A DNA stretch of 64,000 bases from Syncephalastrum monosporum B8922 (taxonomy: Eukaryota > Mucoromycota > Mucoromycetes > Mucorales > Syncephalastraceae). Numbering within the stretch: position 1 is the first letter of the stretch; each line of letters opens with the position of its first letter. The stretch is taken from positions 124,001-188,000 of the forward strand of contig JNEN01001182.1 of the NCBI GenBank assembly GCA_000697355.1, given 5' to 3'. Shown piece after piece: positions 1 to 11,135 of this stretch. The notes under the pieces were generated by a model, which worked only from the letters and a program-made list of their open reading frames with translations, made no database searches and was not told the origin of the DNA. Both the position numbers and the translations under genes were made by a program.

Positions 1-796
1 CAGGGATCGGCCGACAAGGCAGGTGTATCCGCTGCGGCCAAGATCGTGTCGACCTGGCCGACCAACAAACGCTTCCCGGCCCTTGATGTGCTTCGCCTCG
101 TGGCACTCTATGCTCCTCAGACCTTGGAGATCCCCATCCCGTTCTTCATCGAGGCGGCCGGTCTCGGCCAAGCTGTAGACAAGGTAGCCGAAACGAACGC
201 AATGCTGGCGTACCGTGGCCTGGCGAACATGCTATACACGCCTGAGGGCCGAGAGCTCTGCGCACCCTACAAGGCCCAATTGGCCCAGACATTGCATCCC
301 AACGTGGCCGCCTATAACGGCAAACCTGCGCGCCTGGCGATCGTGACTCTGGCTGTCAAGTAAGCGAGAAAAAAAAAGAAAAGGAAGTAAGAGGACAAGA
401 GTACTGACGGGTTGACAGTTTGGCGGTGTACCTGACGCAGGAGAGTCCGGACGAGGAGATCGAAATGGGATTAGCTGATTCGCTGCTCGCATTGATTAAG
501 ACGGAGCAGGATGAAGAGAACATCTATCGTGCTGCAGTTGCCCTGGGCACCTTGGTAATATGCTACTGTATAACTTATGGCACAGATCACTCATGATATG
601 TATTAGGTAAACCGATCCGAATCGTGCCGAGAAGCAGCCAAGATCATGGATGCCAAGGTGGAATTGGAAAAGATCAAGAGCAAGCACAGCGCAGAACGAG
701 TGCAGCGTGTTATCGGTAAAGATTTCTTTTTTGCCACGAGTGTTCTTATCTGATTATTTTTTCTATACAGATGAAATCCGACCACTTTTGGCATAG
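1..796 (+). CDS. DOA1: Doa1/PLAA-family ubiquitin-binding protein, C-terminal PUL domain (5'-truncated)
   Basis: Only the 3' end lies in the window. Exons read 1-359, 419-554, 607-715 and 771-796 with matching phases, giving about 209 residues that end in EIRPLLA. The sequence (WPTNKRFPALDVLRLVALY, then an all-helical repeat region) matches the PUL domain of Doa1/Ufd3/PLAA. In known members this Armadillo-like domain binds the C-terminal tail of the AAA ATPase Cdc48/p97 and acts in ubiquitin recycling and in sorting of ubiquitylated membrane proteins. The WD40 and PFU domains expected upstream fall outside the window. The last coding exon is only 26 nt including the stop. Family assignment is by recognition of the PUL motif; the start cannot be judged. 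Confidence 0.85.
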
Positions 797-1064
797 AAAA
801 AAAAAACGATACATGCTGCCGTTTTCAATGACTGCAGGCCAAACATCAGCTTACCTCCTCAGTCAAATAGTCTTATATCAAATTCATAAAGAAGGGAAAA
901 ATATAGTACTGTGCCTGCCTCTGCATGGTCAATGTAGATGTTTACAAGGGGCGGGGAGATTATGCATTTTGAATTTGGCAGGAGTGCAGGACGCTGAAGG
1001 TCAATTGCGGCCCTGGGATTTTTGACCGACCTTTTTTTTTTTCCTTCCTCCGTCAAAAAGGCGA

Positions 1065-2608
1065 ATGCAGTCGAACAGGACGGGCGAGGAGGTGTCCCGG
1101 AAGCGACAACGCAAATCCGACAAGTATGAGCGCAAGCTGCGCAAAACCAAGGCCAAGGCACGATCCGGTAAACCTTTTTTTTCTTTTATTGGCCCATTAC
1201 TGCATTCTGACATAGACCACCAGAACTCGATCGATTCGACTGGAATAAATGGCAATTCGCCAAACAATCTTACTGGATCAATTCGGGTGTGGATCGTGTG
1301 CCTCGGATCGATTACCGGACCACGTCCAAAGCCGAATTTATCGAAAAGTACGAGTCCAAGGGCCTTCCGGTGGTTATGACCCATGTCACTGACACCTGGC
1401 GGGCTCAGCACTCTTGGAACTACGACGTAAGGGAAGCCTTGTTCAGCCATCAAGTGTTCTAATGATAGAGGACAGTACTTTATGAAACGATACGGCTCGC
1501 ACATGTTCAAGGTCGGCGAAGACGACGACGAAAACAATGTGTACATGAAGATGAAGCACTTTTTGCGTTACTCGGATGGTGAGGGTCAACAAGACGACTC
1601 GCCCCTCTACATTTTTGACAGCGGATTTCATCGCGACCGGCGAAAGCGCAAAACACCGGATCAGCCCAACCGACTGCTTGAGGACTATGAGGTGCCCTCT
1701 TACTTTGACGATGATCTTTTCCAGCTCACCGGTGAGCGTCGTCGGCCACCGCATCGCTGGATCGTTATTGGCGGCGCACGGAGTGGTACGGGGTAAGTTG
1801 AACGAATGGATAAGCTTCATTTGGCAGGTGGCCTGACAATTTCCAAAGAATTCATACAGACCCGCTTGGCACGTCGGCGTGGAACGCGCTGCTTCGAGGC
1901 CACAAGCGATGGGCCATGTTTCCACCTGGTACTCCCAAAAACATCGTTGACCCGCCCATGAAACCCTACGATCGCGAGGCCGTATCCTGGTTCAGCCAGG
2001 TCTTCCCCAAGTTCAAGGTAAAGTCGCCGGGTGAGGCCCAGACTTTGGGTGAGAAGCTGGGAATGGTTGAAGTCCTGCAGCAGCCAGGCGAGACTATTTT
2101 CGTTCCCGGCGGGTGGGCCCACGTCGTCATGAATCTTGGTAAGACCTGCTGCTGCTGAAGGTTGGTGGGTAGCTAAGTGTTTCCTGTAGACATGACCTTT
2201 GCCGTGACACAAAATTTTTGCTCACCCACAAACGTGGAACTCGTCTTTCTCAACACGCGCCACAGCCGGCCCAAATTGGCTGCAAAACTGTACCGGCAAG
2301 TCGAGCGACTCGCAAAAGAACAACCCGACCCGTATGCCACTGTGTTGGCTCGAATAGACTCCCTCAAATATGTGCCGCGCATTCCACCCAGCAGCAGTGA
2401 CAGCTCCTCCTCTTCTTCATCGTCTTCCTCCTCCGGCAGTAGTAGTGACAGTGGCATTGCCGATACCCGTAGTAGCAAGAAGAAGAAGCAGACTCAAGTG
2501 AGCTCGACGGAGAGCGAGACGGACCTCAGTGATGGTACCTGCATGTGCCACAAATGCAAGCGTAATCGAAAAGTGGAGGCAAGAAATAAGAGTGCTTTGA
2601 GCGCTTAA
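1065..2608 (+). CDS. JMJD6: JmjC-domain Fe(II)/2-oxoglutarate oxygenase, JMJD6 orthologue
   Basis: Exons 1065-1167, 1224-1426, 1476-1792, 1849-2138 and 2190-2608 join in phase to 443 residues. The order is as in animal JMJD6: basic N-terminus, MKMKHFLRY and DDSPLYIFDS blocks, LLEDYEVPSYF, the JmjC iron site HTDPLGTSAWN (His and Asp ligands), PGETIFVPGGWAHVV with the distal His, AVTQNF, and after about residue 380 a polyserine stretch followed by a Lys-rich segment. JMJD6 enzymes hydroxylate lysines in splicing factors and have been reported as arginine demethylases; they act in the nucleus. Introns are short GT-AG. The start ATG gives a basic N-terminus and is preceded by a T-rich stretch. 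Polyserine retention in a fungus is notable. Confidence 0.93.
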
Positions 2609-2612
2609 TAAA
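2607..2612 (+). terminator. Poly(A) signal overlapping the JMJD6 stop codon
   Basis: The sequence TTAATAAA places AATAAA across the TAA stop, implying a very short 3' UTR. Seen directly; use as a polyadenylation signal is inferred. Confidence 0.5.
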
Positions 2613-4548
2613 ATTACTAGCTACTAATCGAACGCAAGAGTTTACCCAAAATTTTCGAGATATGAGCTATTTTACATTCGATTCACCTTTGAATTTCCCC
2701 AACTGTGTTGGTTGACAGTGCTCTAGATATTAGGCCAATGCGGTTAGAATTGACGCTGTTACCCGTTCGCTTTGGATAATGAGTTTTTAGTTCCTTTTCT
2801 TCCAGATATCTATGTGTCGTGCCTTCCATAGATGCATCAAAGTTGACGTGTGAATAGTGCGTAACAGGCACATGTAAAAGAGTCATGGAATCAAAACGGT
2901 AGTGTTTCCGAAGCATTTGAAGACCTTTGCTTATTGTAGGAACAGGCTGAAGCCGTATACAGTATAAACTATGGCATGCCAAGCACTCAAACCACAGCAT
3001 TCATCACTTCAGTGTCCGAGTACTTTAATAATGTCGCGAGAGCTAAGTCGTAAAACTGCAACGTCTTACCATTTAAAGGCAATTATGTAGAAAAAAGAAG
3101 AGCGGAGACGCTCCCCCATTGTGTCCTCGGAAGCTGGTTTGAAACATTTCCTCTAATAAGCAGCCCAAAAACGAACAATCGCGAAACCAGATCAGAACAG
3201 TATGCAGACTCTGTGCTTGTACGCCAAGCAACTTAATATACTATCTAGAAAATCCAAGTGTCAATTCCGCCAGAGTTCCTCGAGTAATCGCACAAATATC
3301 ACAATGTCAAGGTGTAACGGTGTCTTTATGGCTTAACGATGCCAGGACATAACGGCGCGTAGTATATCATTTCCAGGAAATCGATACCGTATGCAATGAA
3401 GTGGTTGCCCAGCTGCCATCCGCTACACCACCCATGTCACGTAGACAAGAACGTAGGCTAGATTACATGGATGTGGGGCTACATGCTCAACAAGGACAGG
3501 ATGGTAGATCCTAAGATGCCTGAACAGCGAAGATATCTGATAGATGCATTACCTAATGGCGTTTTCATGGCCGATCTTTCTATTCTCAGCTCTTTGTATG
3601 CATGTAAGATTTGTAATTCAAATTCTACAGGAGAGGGGCGTCCGTTAGTGCTATACTGTATTGCTTCATTTTCCTCATCCTGAAATGAAAAAAAAATCAA
3701 TCCACCATTTGTCGAGCTTCCCTGGATACGGGCTGTATGTGTAGGCATTTTTGAAGATGACTGGGGATGAAAAAGAAGTGAAAGACCTGGCGCTGGCGTT
3801 CGGTGTCTTCGAGTGATATTTCGATATGATTTCAACATCTCATATACAGTACATATCGTGGCTTACTATACATAGATGCGTCGTGGTCATAGAAGGCAGG
3901 TATATACCTGTCTGTGCTACATTCAGCATCACCCAGGAATACTAACAATAACACATTCTCATTGTGTAGTACACAAATTTCAAAGCTGTGCACGGCGCCA
4001 CAACAGGGAAGTTTTTGTCTACATTTTTGACAAATTTCTCAGAACGGCAGACACAAATGTATTCCGAGGTTTCACTTGTTTCGGGTGAACATCTTCCGCA
4101 TAGCGATGACAAATTTCGCAGTTGGACCATTGGTATTAGAGCTGCGCACAGAGCGCTTTTTTCTGGGTCAGATTCGGAACAAGTTGAGTGCCGAGCCTGT
4201 GCGGGCGTAGCAGGCGTAGGAGTGTGTGTGACTTGAATTCAGCCAACCAAAAGGCATACTGAGATTGAAACCAGTCAGGTGTCCTCTCTTTTTATGTTTT
4301 TTTCAGGGCGCCTATTTTTATATTTGCCTGGCTGGCTGCAGTATTAGCCCCACTCAGTGAGCCACGCCCAATACACACAGATGCACACGACATCACGCCG
4401 CATTCAGTTCCAGTAAAGAAAAAAAGGAGTTACGACTATCCTTTTTTTCTCTTTTTCCTTTTTTTTTTCTTACTCTTTCTCTTTCTCTTTCACTTTCTCT
4501 TCTTTTCCTCTTGTACATGCTTCTTGCTTCTCCTTTTCCAGCGGAATC
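2609..4548. other. Intergenic region, no gene recognised
   Basis: About 1.9 kb without a convincing reading frame, splice chain or tRNA. The last 120 bases before the next gene are strongly pyrimidine-rich (CT tract about 4431-4540), typical of a fungal promoter or 5' UTR. Confidence 0.6.
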
Positions 4549-6979
4549 ATGAAATTTGGGCGAGAGCTTCAGGATAACATATACGAGCCGTGGCGCTTCC
4601 AATATGTTTCGTACGATACCATCAAATTGGATATGCGCAATCGACAAGAGCAGCATGGATGGACAGACAAGGACGAGGCTGATTTTGAGCGCACAATTCG
4701 ACTGGAGGCCGACAAAGTCGACCAATTCATCACTCGCAAGCAGCGCGAGATTGACTCGCGTGTGGCCTACTGCGAGCGTACGCTCGTCCAGCAACGAGCC
4801 CATTTGAGCGTAGCCACCACTGCTCAGCTCTACGAAACCATGGACGACGCTCTCACCGATATTTTGATTGACTTGAATGACTTGAGCAAGTACACGCGTT
4901 ACAACTTTCTGGCCCTGTCCAAATTGATCAAAAAGCACGACAAATATACGCACATCGATCGCCAGTCGCTCCTCGTCGATATTTCTCGCTCGCGGGCCCC
5001 GCTGGATCGTCAGCGATTTGACGCCACGCTCGTGAAAATTTCCACGTTACACGACCTCTGCCGACTGCAGGGCGAGGCACGCACCGGCAATGCGGCGGCA
5101 GGCGCCGACCAAAATGCGTTTGAGCGGGCCACGGCCAAATATTGGGTCCATCCCGATAACGTCACCGAGCTCAAGGCCATCCTCCTCTTCCATCTGCCCG
5201 TCTTGGTCTTTAACCCCAACAAACCGGTCGAGGCCAGCGACAGCGCTATATCGAGTGTCTATTTTGATAACCCAGATTTTGACCTTTACACCGGTCGTCT
5301 CCAGCGGGACGAGGGCGCGGAGGCTATTCGGTTCCGTTGGTACGGTCCAATGACAGCCAAGGACATTTACATTGAGCGCAAGACGCACCACGCACCCTGG
5401 CTCGACGGCGCGTCTGTCAAGGATCGCTTCCGTCTCGACGAACCCAAGGTGAAGGACTTCATGGAGTGCCGCTACACCGCCGAGCAGTACGATCGTGACG
5501 AGCGCCCGCGCACACCCGACGTTCGCATCGCCGACCAAAACAGATTCATTGCCACCGGCGTGCAAAAATCCATTGCCGAAAAGCAGCTCGCACCGGTGAT
5601 GCGTGTCTTCTATAACCGCACGGCGTTCCAGGTTCCAGGCGACCAGCGACTGCGTGTCTCGCTTGATACCGATTTGACCTTTGTCCGTGAGGACGAACAA
5701 CGCCGCCGCGGCCAGTGGCGCCGTCCCGACATGGGCATCGACTATCCCTTCGAGAAGTTGCCCCAGGACGATGTCTACCGGTTCCCATATGCCGTTTTGG
5801 AGACCAAGCTTCAGACCCATCTGGGCCAAGAGCCCCCTCAGTGGTTGACGCGCCTCCTCGACTCGAAGCTCGTCTATGAAGTGCCTCGTTTCTCGAAATA
5901 CCTGCATGGAGCCGCCCACTTTTGGACACCTCGGCTGCCACTCCTGCCGTGGTGGCTCAACGAGATGGAGTTAGACATCCGCAATGCGAAGCAGCCTTCA
6001 GGTGACTTTATGGGCCTGTCGCGCTCAAAGAGTCTGAAGCCGTTGATTGATGGCCGGTACCGGATGGGTTATCTCGAGTCGCAGCTCGAGAAGCGCGCGA
6101 CGTTGAAGCGCAAGGGCCAGGCCGTTACGATTGAACCGCCACCGGCGCCCAAGGCGCCGCTGCCCATATCTTACCGCAAACCAGTGCCGACAATGAGTAA
6201 CAGTAGCAACAACAATAGCGATACCTGCGTCGTCTCTGTTGGCGACAAGAACCCGTTTGACGACCCCATCTGGAGTCGCGATATACCCAACGACAGCGAC
6301 TCACAGCGTACGTTTCCCTCCTTCCGCAACCGGTCTCCGCCGCTCAGCGGCGAGCTGCGTCGCTCGTTGGCAGCCGAGTACTCGTCCACCGACCGCCTTG
6401 TCGATTCGAAACAGCGCTCTTCGGCCTACATGCACGACAAGTCGACCCCACGTGACTCGGTCCTCATTCACGACGATATCGTTCAACCAAGCGAGAAGCC
6501 GGAGAAGAAGAAGAAGAAGAAGAAGGACAAGGACGCTGAAAAAGCCGAACGGCTCGAGCCGAAAATCTTTTTTGCCAACGAGCGCACGTTCATCAACTGG
6601 CTCCAGTTCTCTGCCCTCATTCTCACCGCCTCCATCTCACTCCTCAACTTTGGCGACCATACCTCCAAGATTGTTGGTGCTGTTTTCTTTGCCATCTCCA
6701 TGATCCTCGCGCTCTACGCCTTTGGTCGCTACCGTTACCGTGCCTGGCAGATCACGACTCGCCCGCGCATCCGATATGATGATTTGTACGGTCCCATTGG
6801 CCTCGTCATTCTTCTCGTCGGCGCTCTCATCGTACGTACATATTCTTGTGAATCTATCGCTGTATATGCTCATTTTATTTTTTGGAATTTAGGTGAACTT
6901 TGGATTGCGATACAGCATGCCTGCGCCCGCGTCTTCTAGTTATCTCAATATCAACTCCACGACGGGTCAACAGACATAG
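4549..6979 (+). CDS. SPX-VTC-DUF202 vacuolar transporter chaperone (polyphosphate polymerase type), copy 1
   Basis: Two exons (4549-6831, 6893-6979) encode 789 residues. It starts MKFGRELQD, as SPX proteins do, with the phosphate/inositol-pyrophosphate-binding residues visible (SYDTIK; KLIKKHDK). The central VTC tunnel domain (about 195-465) carries the residues used for catalysis in yeast Vtc4: TAKYWVHPDN, GRLQRDEGAEAIRFRWYG, IERKTH, RTAFQVPGDQRLRVSLDT, VLETKLQTHLGQEPP and FSKYLHG. After a charged linker come an FFANERTFINWLQFSAL start and three hydrophobic segments (DUF202). The complex makes polyphosphate from ATP and moves it into the vacuole. A paralogue follows in tandem, 629 bp downstream. 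Whether it is the Vtc4 or the Vtc2/3 equivalent cannot be decided here; the catalytic set looks intact. Confidence 0.93.
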
Positions 6980-7608
6980 ACAGATCTCACCCGTTCACCT
7001 TCTTTCACTCACAGAAAGCTCTCTCTCACCCACTCACCCTTCAGCCTGCCACGCACACACACACATGCACACCATTTTCCTGTCTTTTTTTTTTTCTCTT
7101 GTTTTATCTTATTTCTTTTGCATAAACCATAAAAGCCAGATTCATTTGGATCACGCTGCTTCTCACTGACTTGTAATTTCTTCTCAGTGGATCGTCGTCC
7201 CCTGTCATGCACTGAACGCCTTTACATTTCCAAAGATGGATACGGGTGATCAATGTGGAAATAATGAGACATCATCGAGTGCATAATACCTCTATTTGTG
7301 GCGAAAAGAAAATTCGCCGAGACCGTCAAAGTTAACGTTTGTGTCTTGTTTGTTGACACAAGCAAACATAGAAGCAAACAATGAATGCCAATGCAAACAA
7401 ACAAAGGTGGTTTACACCTCCTGTACCTATTTTATGGTATCTCTCTAGGTATGAAAGGTGGTTTCGACGGTATACATGAATGAAGGAAATGAAAGGACGA
7501 TGGAGGTGCAGGGTTTCACAGCGGCCATGTCCTGCGACATTAATTAATTTCATTCACTCGCCTGCTTCACTAATTTTTTTTTCCTCATCTTTTCTCTCCT
7601 GTATTGCA
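6980..7608. other. Spacer between the two VTC genes
   Basis: Holds the 3' UTR of copy 1, a short CA run (about 7051-7066) and a CT/T-rich stretch before the next ATG. An ATG at 7489 or a few bases upstream is in frame with copy 2, but the peptide it would add is unlike an SPX N-terminus. Confidence 0.55.
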
Positions 7609-10260
7609 ATGAAGTTTGGAAACACACTCAAAGAGGAAAAATTTGCTCCATGGGAGAACTCGTATATCCATTATGACATGCTCAAAAACGAGCTCAAGAC
7701 ACGGCAGCTTGACCACACCTGGAACGACAAGGACGAGGAGGAGTTCATGCAGCTCTTGTGCAACGAGCTCGACAATGTCTATGCTTTCCTAACTGCCAAG
7801 ATGACCGAACTCGAGGCCCAGATCAATTACTGCGAGCGGTCTGTCCGCGCCTTGTCGACCAACATGTCCACCACGTCTGAATCCTGGCAGGGTATGGACG
7901 ATTTCTTGACCGAGCTCCTCTTTGACGTGAATGACCTGTCCAAGTTCACGCGTCTCAACTATACCGGTTTCCAAAAGATCGTCAAAAAGCATGACAAGTG
8001 GACAGCGCGCAATATGTTCCAGCGGTTTTTACCGGTGTTGCGCGCCAAGCCGCTTGATAACCAGCGTTTTGACGTTGCGATCGTCTTTTTGTCGGCTCTC
8101 CACGACGTGTGTAAACGGCAGGGTGTGCCACGCACGGGCAATGCCGCGGCAGGTGGCGATCAAAACGCGTTTGAGCGTGCGACCGCCAAATACTGGATTC
8201 ATCCCGACAATATCACTGAAGTCAAGGCTCTCATCATGCTCCACCTTCCGGTGCTCATCTTCAACAAAGAAAAGGAGTTTGAACCAGACGACACGGCCGT
8301 TTCGTCTGTCTACTGGGACAACGAGGACTTTGACCTGTACACCGGCCGTCTCCAGCGGGATGTCGGCGCGGAGGCGATCCGTTTTCGTTGGTACGGCAAG
8401 AATGACACCAAGAGCATTTTCATTGAGCGCAAGACGCACCGGGCGCCGTGGCTGAATGGTGTCTCGATCAAGGACCGCTTCATGATAAAGAAAGACGAGG
8501 TCGATGCGTTCGTCAAGGGTGAGCTTACGGCCGATATGCTTGCGGAGCGGCTGCGCGAGTCTGGTCAGGATGAGGAGACGGTCAAGGAGCGCCACTTTAT
8601 TGCGTCTGGCATCCAGCAATCACTGAAAGAGAAAAACCTGCAACCCATGATCCGTGTATTTTACAACCGCACGGCTTTCCAGCTACCAGGTGACCAGCGT
8701 GTCCGTATTTCGCTCGATACGAACCTGACCTTCATCCGGGAAGACAACCTCGACGGCGAGCAACGGCGAGATCCCGCGCACTGGCGACGTACCGATCTGT
8801 CATGGCCTTTTGCGGACACCAACCAAGCCGACGTGCTGCGATTTCCGTACGCCGTGCTCGAGACCAAAATCCAGACCCACTTGGGCCAGGAGCCGCCTCA
8901 GTGGCTGGATAAGCTGCTCAAGTCCCATCTGGTGCACGAGGGGCCCAAGTTTTCAAAATTTCTGCACGGCTCGTCCAATCTGTATGCGGACCGCATCCCG
9001 CTCCTACCGTGGTGGCTCTCAGAGATGGGCCAGGATATCCGCCGGCCGCGTGCACACAATTTTGGCCTGTCGCGCTCACGCTCGTACAAGCCCATGATCG
9101 ATGGTCAGTACTCGCGCGCCATGAAGACCGAAGAGCGCCGTATGGACGTCGTGGCCGAGGCCGTCCACCGCTCTACGTCGCAGCGCCAGCGCAACCGCAG
9201 TCTCCGCCGGCCCGCACAAGCCATTTCGCCCATCCTCTTGCAGCACCCGCACCTCACCCTGCCCTATGACTCGAGCGATGAGGATGGCAGTCTCAAACCC
9301 CTCAATGAGGAGGTCCTCAACAATCCAAGCTTGCCCGCTGCGCCTACCCAGCCTCGCCAGGCGCCTCAGTCTCAGCAACCAAGCCCAACCGGCCAACAGG
9401 GGCCTACACCCAAGCAGGAGCAGCCAGCGCAGACCCTCGCACCGCCTCCGGCGGGCTACCCGACTGCCATGAATAGATCTACCGCTACGTTTACAACCTA
9501 TGGCACCTCCAATGCCAGTACAGAGGGCTTCAACGCAAGCCAAGAAGATGTGGGCGCGACGTTAGTGGCCAAGGGCGATGCGCCGCACGATTATGGCTCA
9601 CCTCCGCTGGCACACCGCAAGCCCTACGACGACAAAGGCAGTCTCGGCTCACAGGTCAAAGTCAACGGCGGCGATATCGTCATTGATGTGGAAGGTCGCG
9701 AAGTCAAGCAAATCGACAAGAAGAAGAAGAAGAAAGAAGAAGAAGAAGCGGCTGCTCAGGAGCCCGCGGTCGCACCACCGCCGCTCAAGCTGTGGGAAAA
9801 GCTCCTGTTTGGCGGCTGTGGCCTCGGTGCACTGGGCGCACCGCTGACGGTGAAGGATAAAAACGACAACGTGGTGCCGCTCAAGAAGATCAAGATCGAG
9901 CCCAAGGTGTTCTTTGCCAACGAGCGCACGTTTATCTCGTGGCTCCAGTTTTGCGCGCTCTTGCTCACCGTTGCGCTGAGTCTGCTCAACTTTGGTGATG
10001 ATGTGTCGCGAATCGCAGGTGGTATCTTCATTGGTATCTCGGCCGTCGTGGCCATTTATGCTCTCTACCGCTTCGAGAAGCGTGCTTGGTAAGCCGAAGC
10101 GTGTGTGTTTTCTTCAGGCTTTTTCTTTTCTGACACATTTATGTGTAGGATGATCAACCGACGCGTCCTGGGACGCTACGATGACCTGTGGGGGCCCTTT
10201 GTGCTGTGCTGTCTCCTCGTAGCGGCTCTCATTGTCAACTTTTACCTCCGTTTCCATTAG
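7609..10260 (+). CDS. SPX-VTC-DUF202 vacuolar transporter chaperone, copy 2
   Basis: Two exons (7609-10088, 10149-10260) encode 863 residues. The start MKFGNTLKEEKFAPW is chosen because SPX domains begin exactly so; about 43 extra in-frame codons upstream look like leader. SPX residues (HYDMLKNEL, KIVKKHDK) and VTC catalytic segments (TAKYWIHPDN, GAEAIRFRWYG, IERKTH, RTAFQLPGDQRVRISLDT, VLETKIQTHLGQEPP, KFSKFLHG) are present. A linker of some 250 residues, rich in Pro and Gln, precedes the KVFFANERTFISWLQF start of the three-helix membrane domain, whose last helix lies in exon 2 (LVAALIVNFYLRFH end). It is highly similar to copy 1 throughout the SPX and VTC domains, with the intron at the same place, so the pair arose by tandem duplication. 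The linker length recalls yeast Vtc2/Vtc3. Confidence 0.93.
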
Positions 10261-10295
10261 ACCAGATACTTTGTAGAGCGATATAATATAATCCT

Positions 10296-10301
10296 AATAA
10301 A
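10296..10301 (+). terminator. Poly(A) signal of VTC copy 2
   Basis: AATAAA 36 nt after the stop codon, followed about 50 nt later by the end of a convergent gene. Confidence 0.5.
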
Positions 10302-10352
10302 CCGAAATGCCCAATCTGTACATACAAAACCAAAACTATCTACACTTCCTTT

Positions 10353-11108
10353 CTAAAACGTGGCCTGCCTGAAGAGCTGGTCCCAATCGTCGTCGCGCAT
10401 CGACCGACTGTGTTGAGCTGCACGCGCAGCATCCCCTCCGGCTTGGCCCAACAAATGCTGACGCACCATCTGCAGCCGGGCAATGGCCTGGTGTTTGTGG
10501 TCCTTTTTGTTTTGCAGCTCCTGTTGGGCCTCCTGAATCAGCGACGCCACTTGCGGGGGTGCGCCGTAAACATCGTCTGTATACGTCACCTCGGACAAGT
10601 AGGCGACAATGTCCTCGCACGCCAGCAAGTCCTCGAATCCAGGGCTAGACTGGGTCTGGGACTTGGCCTTGGCTTGCTCGGCGAGGCTATGCGCATGATC
10701 CACTTGATGGCGGTACGACTTGGGCGGGCTGTGTAACTCGTCCTGGTGGAGCGCGTCGGTGTAGTCGGTCGACCCCAGAAAGGCGGCCACGTCTCCCCCG
10801 TCCCCGAATGCTTCTGGCGGCGCGAGGTGCGCGGGCGGGCGCAGCTGAGGCGCCTCAAAGGCGCTCGTGTTCATTCTGGAAGACGACGGAGAAGCAAAGG
10901 GGGAATCGAGCTCATGGTGTGTCATTGGGGTGGGGCGCGAGGTGGTTCTGAAGCCGGGAGCGGCCTGAGGCGGTGCTGGCCTGAAGCGATTGGCGGTGGC
11001 CAGAGTCTCATCGCGGTGGAGGGTCGACGAGGAAGAGGAGGAGGCCCCTGGCTTATCCCAAGGCAGATTCATGTGAAAGAGAAGAAGAAATAAAGAACCG
11101 CTCCGCAT
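10353..11108 (-). CDS. Hypothetical protein, 251 aa, low-complexity N-terminus and coiled C-terminus
   Basis: A single open frame ending DWDQLFRQATF. I do not recognise the family. The N-terminal 120 residues are Ser/Pro-rich and probably disordered; two similar short blocks follow (DVAAFLGSTDYTDALH near 105 and DIVAYLSEVTYTDDVYG near 170), suggesting an internal repeat, then a Gln/Lys-rich helix (LIQEAQQELQ to MVRQHLLG). The first ATG has A at -3; a second ATG at 11072 would remove 12 mostly hydrophobic residues and is an alternative start. The ATG lies only 27 nt after the stop of FAM50 on the same strand, so the two are transcribed closely in tandem. Convergent with VTC copy 2. Confidence 0.65.
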   Translation of the reverse strand: MRSGSLFLLLFHMNLPWDKPGASSSSSSTLHRDETLATANRFRPAPPQAAPGFRTTSRPTPMTHHELDSPFASPSSSRMNTSAFEAPQLRPPAHLAPPEAFGDGGDVAAFLGSTDYTDALHQDELHSPPKSYRHQVDHAHSLAEQAKAKSQTQSSPGFEDLLACEDIVAYLSEVTYTDDVYGAPPQVASLIQEAQQELQNKKDHKHQAIARLQMVRQHLLGQAGGDAARAAQHSRSMRDDDWDQLFRQATF

Positions 11109-11117
11109 TTTATCGCA

Positions 11118-11123
11118 TTTATT
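11118..11123 (-). terminator. Poly(A) signal of FAM50
   Basis: AATAAA on the minus strand inside the 27-nt gap between FAM50 and the next gene; cleavage 10-30 nt further on would fall within the start of that gene. Confidence 0.45.
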
Positions 11124-11135
11124 TCCATAAACTGA

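Noticed and set aside
5047..5919. Long minus-strand open frame inside VTC copy 1
   Set aside because: It is the shadow of a strongly conserved coding sequence on the plus strand.
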